Source: Candidatus Saccharicenans sp. | GTDB lineage: Bacteria > Acidobacteriota > Aminicenantia > Aminicenantales > Saccharicenantaceae | Direction of reading: 5' to 3' | Length of the DNA stretch: 6,035 bases | NCBI GenBank assembly: GCA_024653405.1 | Contig: JANLGB010000076.1 | Span: forward strand, 4,083-10,117 | Part shown: positions 1-5,026 of the stretch, one piece after another | Layout of the letters: each line of letters opens with the position of its first letter | Numbering within the stretch: position 1 is the stretch's first letter | The notes under the pieces: model-generated | What the model saw: only the letters and a program-made list of their open reading frames with translations | Told to the model about the DNA's origin: nothing | Databases searched by the model: none | Translations under genes and position numbers: made by a program

Positions 1-156
1 GACCAGGCCCTGGCCGTTGAGGTGCAAAGGGCCGAGGGCCAGAAGTGCGAACGCTGCTGGAATTTTTCCGCCAGTGTTGGCCAGGACCCAGATTACCCGG
101 CTCTTTGCCAGCGCTGCAGCCAGGTATTGAAGACTGAAACGAATGTAAAGCCATGA
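1..156 (+). CDS. ileS: Isoleucyl-tRNA synthetase, C-terminal end (partial)
   Basis: Only the last 51 codons are present; the gene starts left of the window. IleS charges tRNA-Ile with isoleucine in the cytoplasm. The visible peptide carries a four-cysteine zinc-binding module: CERCW at residues 16-20 and CQRC at residues 36-39 (numbered from the window edge), the layout of the C-terminal zinc finger found in bacterial IleRS. The preceding V-E-V-x-R-A-E-G-x-K-C pattern is also typical of that module. The stop codon TGA (154-156) overlaps the ATG of lspA, and ileS-lspA adjacency is a very common bacterial arrangement that supports the call. The same zinc module occurs in DNA glycosylases of the Fpg type, but the following lspA gene makes ileS much more likely. 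Confidence 0.9.
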   Translation, partial: DQALAVEVQRAEGQKCERCWNFSASVGQDPDYPALCQRCSQVLKTETNVKP

Positions 157-668
157 CCATTTTCAAGAAAAATTATTCCTATTTTATTTTTATTTTTTTC
201 TGGCTGGCTCTGGACCAGCTCTCCAAGTACCTGGTAGCCCGGAATCTCAACCTATACCAGGTGGTGGAGGTCATCCCGGGATTTTTCAACCTGACCAGGA
301 TCCATAATCGGGGAGCGATTTTCGGTTTCCTGGGCAACACTGGTCAGCCCCTGGCCCTGGTAGTTTTGAATGTCGGGGCCTTGTTAGCTTTTGCCGTGGT
401 GGCCTATTATTTTCTGAAAACCCCGCCGGAGATGGTCCTGACCAGGGTATCCTTGGCCCTGATCATCAGCGGGGCCATGGGCAATATCCTGGACCGGATT
501 TTCCGGGGTTACGTGATAGATTTCCTGGATTTTTATGTCGGCCGATACCACTGGCCCTTTTTCAACCTGGCAGATTCCTGCATCAGCGTCGGGGCCATCC
601 TGTTAATTTTTAACCTTTTCAGGAGTCCTAAAAAATGTTCCCCATCCTCCTCCGGCTCGGTCCAATAA
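153..668 (+). CDS. lspA: Lipoprotein signal peptidase (signal peptidase II)
   Basis: LspA is the inner-membrane aspartyl protease that removes the signal peptide from diacylglyceryl-modified prolipoproteins, acting after Lgt. The 171-residue length is normal. About four membrane segments are visible (roughly 9-29, 65-87, 94-112, 138-156). Conserved family motifs are intact: DQLSK at 21-25, NRGAIFG at 52-58 (family N-x-GA-x-F), GNILDR at 110-115, VIDFLDF at 121-127 and FNLADS at 137-142. Asp123 and Asp141 correspond to the catalytic aspartate pair described for this family, and Asn111/Asp114 are also conserved positions. The ATG sits in an ATGA overlap with the ileS stop and has no clear Shine-Dalgarno, so translation is probably coupled to ileS. 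The last 11 codons overlap the start of lgt. Family assignment is secure. Confidence 0.97.
   Translation: MTIFKKNYSYFIFIFFWLALDQLSKYLVARNLNLYQVVEVIPGFFNLTRIHNRGAIFGFLGNTGQPLALVVLNVGALLAFAVVAYYFLKTPPEMVLTRVSLALIISGAMGNILDRIFRGYVIDFLDFYVGRYHWPFFNLADSCISVGAILLIFNLFRSPKKCSPSSSGSVQ
621..625 (+). promoter_or_regulatory. Ribosome binding site of lgt, inside lspA
   Basis: AGGAG lies nine bases before the ATG at 635, within the 3' coding end of lspA. It supports 635 as the lgt start even though this makes lgt overlap lspA by 34 bases. The predicted N-terminus places the conserved H-x-Y-G motif at residues 14-17, as expected for Lgt. Confidence 0.7.
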
Positions 669-1429
669 CCATCCATACTTACGGCTTTTTCATGGCCGTG
701 GGGGTGGCGGCGGCTCTGTGGTTCGTCTATGTCCAGGCCCGAAAACAGGGCTATGATACCAACATACTGCTGGATGCTGCTTTCTGGATAATCCTGGTTT
801 CCTTGGTTGGGGCCAAGTTAATCCTTTTCCTCAGCCATTTTTCTTACTACCTGGAAAATCCGGCCGAACTGCTGTCGCTAGCCCGGTCGGGGGGTGTCTT
901 CCAGGGCGGGTTGACCTTCGGCTTGATTTTCGCCATTTTCTATTTTAGAAGGAAGAAGATAGCCCTCTGGCCAACGGCTGACCTGGTGGGGCCGGCGGTG
1001 GCCCTGGGGCATGGCTTTGGCCGCCTTGGTTGTTTTTCCGCCAGCTGTTGCTATGGCCGGGCTTGTTCGCTGCCCTGGGCCGTAGTTTTCAAAAGCCAGT
1101 ATGCCCATGACCTGACCGGCATTCCCTTGAACAGGCCGTTGCACCCGGTCCAGCTCTACGAAGCCGGGCTGAATTTCCTGAACTTCTTTATCCTTTTCCT
1201 GATCCTGAAAAAGAAAAAGTTTGATGGTCAGGTTTTTAGTTTTTACATCATTAACTATTCTATCATTCGCTTTTTCACTGAATATTTCCGGGGTGACCAT
1301 GAGGACCTGGCCTACCTCCTGCGGGGGAAATCAGCCTTCAGCAGCCTGTCGCTGCCCCAGGTTTATTGCCTGGTGGGATTGCTGGCCGGTCTGGTCTTAT
1401 ATCAGGTTCTCAAAAAAAAGAAAAAGTGA
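635..1429 (+). CDS. lgt: Prolipoprotein diacylglyceryl transferase
   Basis: Lgt transfers diacylglycerol from phosphatidylglycerol to the lipobox cysteine of prolipoproteins in the inner membrane, the step before LspA. The protein has 264 residues, normal for the family, with several hydrophobic segments (about 17-34, 45-66, 92-104, 181-191, 200-210, 241-258). Recognisable motifs are HTYG (14-17), GGVFQGG (86-92), GRLGCF (129-134), HPVQLYEA (170-177) and R-x3-E-x2-R at 212-219. Arg130, Arg212 and Glu216 line up with essential E. coli residues Arg143, Arg239 and Glu243. The signature loop reads GRLGCFSASCCYGR rather than the E. coli GRxGNFxNxE form, so the positions of E. coli Asn146 and Glu151 are cysteines and that of His103 is Gln90. 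I recall similar cysteine-rich loops in Lgt from other phyla, so this is probably a natural subfamily. The C-terminus is a run of five lysines that overlaps the next gene's start. Confidence 0.95.
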   Translation: MFPILLRLGPITIHTYGFFMAVGVAAALWFVYVQARKQGYDTNILLDAAFWIILVSLVGAKLILFLSHFSYYLENPAELLSLARSGGVFQGGLTFGLIFAIFYFRRKKIALWPTADLVGPAVALGHGFGRLGCFSASCCYGRACSLPWAVVFKSQYAHDLTGIPLNRPLHPVQLYEAGLNFLNFFILFLILKKKKFDGQVFSFYIINYSIIRFFTEYFRGDHEDLAYLLRGKSAFSSLSLPQVYCLVGLLAGLVLYQVLKKKKK

Positions 1430-2346
1430 TTGAGAAAAATTTTCAGGTAGACTCAGCCGGAACCCGCCTGGACCTGTTCCTGAGGACCCGCCTCGCCGAG
1501 CTCAGCCGGGCCCAAATCCAGAGAGCCATTAAAGAAGGTCAGGTCCTGGTTAACGGCCATCGGGCCAGGCCCGGCCAGAAATTAAAGGCCGGGGACAGGA
1601 TTAAGGTCCAGCTGGAACCACCTGCGGCTGAGGACAGGCTGGAGCCGCAACCGCTGCCGCTGGAAATAATCTATGAAGATGATCAGCTGCTGGTTATCAA
1701 CAAGCCGGCCGGCCTAGTGGTTCATCCCGGGGCTGGAGTGAAGTCAGGCACACTGGTCCAGGGCTTGCTTTACCGTTATCCCGAAATAGCCGAAGTCGGT
1801 TCGGCGGCCCGGCCAGGAATAGTCCACCGCCTGGATAAGGATACTTCCGGGGTGATGGTGGTGGCCAGGACTCAGGTTGCTTACCTTTCTTTGAGACAGC
1901 AGTTTGAGGAACGGCGTATTCACAAGGTCTACCTGGCGCTGGCCCTGGGCCGTTTCCGGCAGAAAAAAGGAATTATCGACCTGCCCCTTGGCCGGCATGT
2001 CCATCACCGGGAAAAAATTTCAGTCAGGACCAGGAAACCCCGCCTGGCCATAACCCATTATGAAGTCCTGCAGGAGTTCCGGGAAACAACCCTGCTGGCT
2101 CTAAGACCAGTTACCGGACGGACTCACCAGCTTCGGGTCCACCTGTCGGCTACCGGGCACCCGATTGCCGGCGACACCAGATACGGTGGAGTGGGGGAGA
2201 AAGGCAGGAAACGCTGGCCCAGATTGTTCCTGCATGCCTGGAAATTGGGCCTACAACATCCTCTATCCGGGGTTGAAATGGAATTTGAAAGCCACTTGCC
2301 GGACGAACTCCAGGCAGTGCTGCAGAAAGAGACGGAACGAAAATAA
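1426..2346 (+). CDS. rluD: RluA/RluD-family 23S rRNA pseudouridine synthase
   Basis: This enzyme isomerises uridine to pseudouridine in RNA, most likely 23S rRNA; E. coli RluD modifies helix 69 (positions 1911, 1915, 1917), but the exact target cannot be read from sequence. Numbering from the chosen GTG start (306 residues), an S4-type RNA-binding domain spans about 12-60 (TRLDLFL at 13-19, then VNGHRARPGQKLKAGD at 42-57). The catalytic domain follows, with HRLDKDTSG at 134-142, where Asp137 is the expected catalytic aspartate, and RTHQLRVHL at 232-240. I chose GTG 1426 because it forms a GTGA overlap with the lgt stop and gives a family-typical N-terminus. The reading frame stays open upstream to a TTG at 1366, which would add 20 atypical residues. 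There is no good Shine-Dalgarno, suggesting coupling with lgt. The symbol is by similarity; RluA-family member of unproven site specificity is the safer name. Confidence 0.9.
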   Translation: MIEKNFQVDSAGTRLDLFLRTRLAELSRAQIQRAIKEGQVLVNGHRARPGQKLKAGDRIKVQLEPPAAEDRLEPQPLPLEIIYEDDQLLVINKPAGLVVHPGAGVKSGTLVQGLLYRYPEIAEVGSAARPGIVHRLDKDTSGVMVVARTQVAYLSLRQQFEERRIHKVYLALALGRFRQKKGIIDLPLGRHVHHREKISVRTRKPRLAITHYEVLQEFRETTLLALRPVTGRTHQLRVHLSATGHPIAGDTRYGGVGEKGRKRWPRLFLHAWKLGLQHPLSGVEMEFESHLPDELQAVLQKETERK

Positions 2347-2360
2347 TTGGCCCTATTACC

Positions 2361-2389
2361 TTGAGTAAATCGGCGTTTTTTACTATTAT
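2361..2389 (+). promoter_or_regulatory. Predicted sigma-70-type promoter for the EF-G-2 gene
   Basis: A -35 element TTGAGT (2361-2366) and a -10 element TATTAT (2384-2389) are separated by exactly 17 bases, in an AT-rich stretch that stands out from its surroundings. The match is four of six and five of six to the consensus. It sits in the 110-base gap between the rluD-like gene and the EF-G-like gene, so transcription would start near 2396 and give a leader of about 60 bases. This implies that the EF-G-like gene is not dependent on the upstream operon. Confidence 0.6.
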
Positions 2390-2406
2390 ATATACTCATT
2401 TAGCAT

Positions 2407-2443
2407 CCAAGAATCTCTTTCTTGGTCTGATCAATACCTGATC
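2407..2443 (+). promoter_or_regulatory. Two tandem small hairpins in the EF-G-2 gene leader
   Basis: A perfect 7-bp inverted repeat, CCAAGAA (2407-2413) and TTCTTGG (2419-2425), encloses a 5-base loop. A second, 5-bp one, GATCA (2429-2433) and TGATC (2439-2443), encloses another 5-base loop and ends two bases before the Shine-Dalgarno. They could influence mRNA stability or ribosome access. No T tract follows, so they do not look like a terminator of the upstream operon. The first repeat is clear; any function is inference. Confidence 0.4.
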
Positions 2444-2444
2444 T

Positions 2445-2450
2445 GGAGGA
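2445..2450 (+). promoter_or_regulatory. Ribosome binding site selecting the EF-G-2 start
   Basis: GGAGGA directly abuts an ATG at 2451, which is too close for initiation, and lies six bases before a second in-frame ATG at 2457. The spacing therefore favours 2457, giving a protein that begins MADYSPEKLRN instead of MNMADYS. Confidence 0.75.
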
Positions 2451-2456
2451 ATGAAT

Positions 2457-4547
2457 ATGGCCGATTACAGCCCGGAAAAGCTCAGGAATATTGCCTTTGT
2501 CGGACATGGTTCGTCCGGGAAAACTTCCCTCGCCGCGGCCCTGCTGTTCGATGCTGGAGTTACCACCCGTTTGACCAAAGTTGACAAGGGTAATACTGTC
2601 ACCGATTATGACCCGGAAGAAATAGAGCGGCAGATTTCCATAAATTCGGCCCCCTGTTTTGTGGAATGGAAGGGGACCAGAGTCAACATCATCGATACCC
2701 CCGGGTACAGCAGCTTTCTCTGGGATACCAGGGCCAGCCTGAGGGCGGTCGATTCGGCCCTGGTGGTGGTTTGCGGTGTGGCCGGGGTGGAAGTGGGTAC
2801 GGAGAAAGTCTGGGAAATGCTGGAAGAACTGCAGCTTCCCCGGATCCTGGTGGTCAACAAACTCGACCGAGAAAATTCCAGCTTCAGCCGGACGGTGAAT
2901 GAAATCCAGCAATTCTTCGGCCGCCAGGCCATTCCGGTCCAGATTCCGGTGGGTGAGGAGAAGAATTTTGCCGGGGTCATTGACCTGATTAAGAAGAAAG
3001 CCTATTTGTTCGAAAAGGATGAAAGCGGCAAGTTTCAGGAAGCCGAAATACCGGCCAACCTTAAGGACGAGGTGGAAAAGAGGTATACCCAGCTGGTGGA
3101 AATCGTGGCCGAGAGCGACGAGAAGCTGATGGAGAAATATTTTGAACAGGGTGAGCTGACCACCGAGGAACTGCTCCAGGGCCTAAAAAAGAGCGTCCTG
3201 GCTCACCAGGTTTTTCCCATTTTTGCCGCTTCGACCCTGGTCAATATCGGAGCCCAGCCCATTCTGGACGGGATAGTGGATTTCATGCCCTCACCGCTGG
3301 ACAGGGGTCAGGTCAAGGCCCTTAAGGGCCAGGAGCAGGAACTGCCGCTGACCGCGGATGGACCCTTTGCGGCCCTGGTCTTCAAGACCATTTCCGACCC
3401 ATACACCGGCCGCATTTCCCTGATGCGGGTCTTTTCAGGCAAGGTCAGTTCTGACGCCGCGGTTAGCAATACCACCAGGGATGCAGAGGAAAAGCTGGGC
3501 GGGCTGTTTTTCCTGCAGGGCAAGGAACAGGTTCCGGCCGGGCAGGCCAGGGCCGGCGATATCGTGGCCACGGCCAAGCTCAAGTCAACTCTGACCGGTG
3601 ATACCCTCTGTGCCAAGGGGGCGGAAATTGAGTTCGAACCAATCAAGTTCCCAGAACCATCCATCTCTTTTGCTATTGAGCCCAAGACCAGAGCTGACGA
3701 AGACAAGATCTCCCAGGCCACTCACCGGGTGACGGAAGAAGACCCGACCGTCAGGATTGAAAGGGACCCCGAGACCAACCAGCTGCTGATTTCTGGCAAC
3801 GGAGAGCTCCACGTGCGCATCATTACCGACAAGCTCAAAAAGCGTTATAACGTCGATGTTGACCTGAAGCCTCCCAAGATACCTTACCGGGAAACAATCA
3901 AGGGGCGGTCCGATGTCCAGGGCAAGTACAAGAAACAGACCGGCGGTCGTGGCCAGTACGGAGATTGCAAAATCAAGATGGAACCCCTGCCTCGCGGCCG
4001 GGATTTTGAGTTTGAAGACAAGATCTTCGGCGGAGCCATTCCCAAGAATTTTATTCCCTCCATTGAGAAGGGAATCCAAGAAGCCAGGAAGAAGGGTGTC
4101 CTGGCCGGTTACCCGGTGGTCGATTTCAAAGTTATTCTCTATGACGGTTCTTACCATGAGGTTGACTCTTCCGATATTGCTTTCAAGATCGCCGCTTCCA
4201 TGGCCTTCAAAAAGGGCATGAAGGAAGCCAGGCCGACGCTGCTGGAACCAATCATGAATGTTGAGATCTACACTCCCGAAGCTTATATGGGCGATATCAT
4301 GGGCGCCCTGAACGGCCGTCGTGGCAAGGTTCAGGGAATGGAACAGAAAGGCAACATGAGGATTCTTAAGGCCCAGGTGCCGATGGCCGAAATGCTGGAT
4401 TTTGAACCGACCCTGACCTCAATAACCGGCGGCCGCGGTTCCTTTATCATGGAATTCTCTCACTACGAGGAAGTCCCGGCCCAGATTCAACAAAAAATCA
4501 TAGCCGAAGCCATCAAAGAAGGGCGGGTTAAACCGGAAGAAGAATAA
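2457..4547 (+). CDS. fusA2: Elongation factor G paralogue, EF-G-2 type translational GTPase
   Basis: A 696-residue GTPase with the full five-domain EF-G plan; EF-G drives ribosomal translocation. G-domain motifs are a P-loop GHGSSGKT at 16-23, DTPGY at 80-84 and NKLD at 134-137. Domain II spans about 305-390, domain III contains SGNGELHV (446-453), domain IV contains GKYKKQTGGRGQYGD (489-503) and YDGSYHEVDSSD (562-573), and domain V spans about 605-680. It differs from canonical EF-G in the P-loop (usual form AHIDAGKT), in switch I (TDYDPEEIERQISI at 49-62) and in switch II, where Tyr84 replaces the usual catalytic histidine of DTPGH. From memory, Thermus thermophilus EF-G-2 shares these differences, including the DxPGY motif and the domain IV wording. 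The gene is not beside rpsL/rpsG/tuf, so it is probably a second EF-G-like factor and not the main fusA; its cellular role is unsettled. The symbol is a convenience label for this paralogue. Confidence 0.92.
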   Translation: MADYSPEKLRNIAFVGHGSSGKTSLAAALLFDAGVTTRLTKVDKGNTVTDYDPEEIERQISINSAPCFVEWKGTRVNIIDTPGYSSFLWDTRASLRAVDSALVVVCGVAGVEVGTEKVWEMLEELQLPRILVVNKLDRENSSFSRTVNEIQQFFGRQAIPVQIPVGEEKNFAGVIDLIKKKAYLFEKDESGKFQEAEIPANLKDEVEKRYTQLVEIVAESDEKLMEKYFEQGELTTEELLQGLKKSVLAHQVFPIFAASTLVNIGAQPILDGIVDFMPSPLDRGQVKALKGQEQELPLTADGPFAALVFKTISDPYTGRISLMRVFSGKVSSDAAVSNTTRDAEEKLGGLFFLQGKEQVPAGQARAGDIVATAKLKSTLTGDTLCAKGAEIEFEPIKFPEPSISFAIEPKTRADEDKISQATHRVTEEDPTVRIERDPETNQLLISGNGELHVRIITDKLKKRYNVDVDLKPPKIPYRETIKGRSDVQGKYKKQTGGRGQYGDCKIKMEPLPRGRDFEFEDKIFGGAIPKNFIPSIEKGIQEARKKGVLAGYPVVDFKVILYDGSYHEVDSSDIAFKIAASMAFKKGMKEARPTLLEPIMNVEIYTPEAYMGDIMGALNGRRGKVQGMEQKGNMRILKAQVPMAEMLDFEPTLTSITGGRGSFIMEFSHYEEVPAQIQQKIIAEAIKEGRVKPEEE

Positions 4548-4814
4548 CCTCTGGCTGCTAAGTCCAGGCCCGAACACCAGCTGGCAGCCACAGCCTTTGG
4601 TCTTTATCTATCAGGCCGCAGGCAGTGAATTGCTACCGTAGCATCTGGCCAGAGTCAGGGCTGGCATTAACGCCTAGATTACCACCATTCTTACTCCCCA
4701 TAAATTATCTCTTTCCTTTTCTCCTCAGCTTAAAGGCGCATGATTAACCGAAGACTAAAAATATTTTTCAAAAATTGCTCCGATTCTTCTCCTGGCCAGT
4801 GCCCGAAATTCCTG
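4548..4814. other. Intergenic stretch, no gene recognised
   Basis: This is the first part of the 479-base gap after the EF-G-like gene. I see no tRNA, no repeat array and no convincing coding region. A 7-bp inverted repeat (4552-4558 with 4584-4590, loop 25 bases) begins just after the stop codon but lacks a clear T tract, so it is at best a weak 3' end structure. A pyrimidine-rich, AT-rich patch lies at about 4690-4730. An open frame of 90 codons from 4740 to 5012 has a weak ribosome site and an Arg/Pro-rich, unfamiliar product, so I do not call it a gene. Confidence 0.5.
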
Positions 4815-4843
4815 TTGAAATGGATAGGGCCAATGATTATGAT
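4815..4843 (+). promoter_or_regulatory. Predicted sigma-70-type promoter for the exported hydrolase gene
   Basis: TTGAAA (4815-4820) and TATGAT (4838-4843) each match consensus at five of six positions and are separated by the ideal 17 bases. Transcription would begin near 4850, leaving a leader of about 175 bases before the ATG at 5027. It is the best promoter-like site I found in the gap. It is unproven, but its placement upstream of structured leader sequence is sensible. Confidence 0.6.
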
Positions 4844-4849
4844 ACAAGC

Positions 4850-5016
4850 GAAAAGGCCCGGACTCCCCCGGACCGGGTCCAGACCGATTATTCCAACCCG
4901 GGACAGGCGAAGACATGCTCCTGACTTCATATCTGGCCAGCTCAAAATTGGAGCCAGGGCCAGGCCATTTTTTATTTTAAGCCGGACTGGTCGATTAGAC
5001 CCGGCTCTATAAGATG
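4850..5016 (+). promoter_or_regulatory. Structured 5' leader candidate of the hydrolase gene
   Basis: Between the predicted transcription start and the Shine-Dalgarno lie several inverted repeats. One is a hairpin at 4855-4874 (GGCCCGG with CCGGACC, one mismatch, 6-base loop). CCGGGT (4873-4878) can pair locally with ACCCGG (4896-4901), or CCGGGTC (4873-4879) with distant GACCCGG (4998-5004), so these pairings exclude each other. A terminator-like hairpin lies at 4933-4978, and another hairpin at 4980-5006 (AGCCG/CGGCT and GGTC/GACC, 5-base loop, 4-base bulge). Mutually exclusive pairings plus an internal terminator resemble an attenuator or riboswitch. I recognise no known riboswitch class, and short GC-rich complements can arise by chance. 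Confidence 0.35.
4933..4978 (+). terminator. Rho-independent terminator-like hairpin
   Basis: CTGGCC (4933-4938) pairs with GGCCAG (4958-4963), and GCTC (4940-4943) pairs with GAGC (4951-4954) around a 7-base loop. A small internal loop (A against CAG) lies between the two helices. Four bases later comes a T-rich tail with six Ts, an A and four Ts (4968-4978). On the + strand this could end transcripts from the EF-G-like gene, or, because it lies downstream of the promoter at 4815-4843 and only 48 bases before the next ATG, stop the hydrolase transcript conditionally. Confidence 0.5.
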
Positions 5017-5022
5017 AGGAGG
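5017..5022 (+). promoter_or_regulatory. Strong ribosome binding site of the hydrolase gene
   Basis: A full AGGAGG Shine-Dalgarno lies four bases before the ATG at 5027, a somewhat short but workable spacing. It fixes the start codon, and the protein from there begins with a clear signal peptide. The hairpin at 4980-5006 ends ten bases upstream. Confidence 0.75.
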
Positions 5023-5026
5023 TAAG

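Noticed and set aside
1366..1425. Upstream TTG start for the rluD-like gene, adding 20 residues
   Set aside because: The added residues are unlike the family N-terminus, and GTG 1426 in the GTGA overlap is the usual coupled-start arrangement.
2451..2456. ATG at 2451 as the start of the EF-G-like gene
   Set aside because: It directly abuts the GGAGGA Shine-Dalgarno with no spacer; the ATG at 2457 has proper spacing.
3585..4157. Long minus strand open frame (190 codons) inside the EF-G-like gene
   Set aside because: It lies antisense to strongly conserved EF-G domains III and IV and has no family motifs; a shadow of codon bias.
4552..4590. Inverted repeat just after the EF-G-like stop codon as a terminator
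   Set aside because: The stem is only 7 bp with a 25-base loop, and no T tract follows, so it does not meet the usual pattern.
4857..4873. Short direct repeat CCCGGAC (4857-4863 and 4867-4873) as a repeat element or operator
   Set aside because: Only two 7-base copies in a GC-rich patch, better explained as the arms of the leader hairpin at 4855-4874.
4730..4945. 71-codon minus strand open frame in the same gap
   Set aside because: No recognisable motif or clear ribosome site, and it overlaps the opposite-strand signals; probably chance.
4740..5012. 90-codon + strand open frame in the gap after the EF-G-like gene
   Set aside because: Weak ribosome site, Arg/Pro-rich product with no recognisable motif, and it spans the predicted promoter, the inverted repeats and the terminator-like hairpin, which explain the region better.
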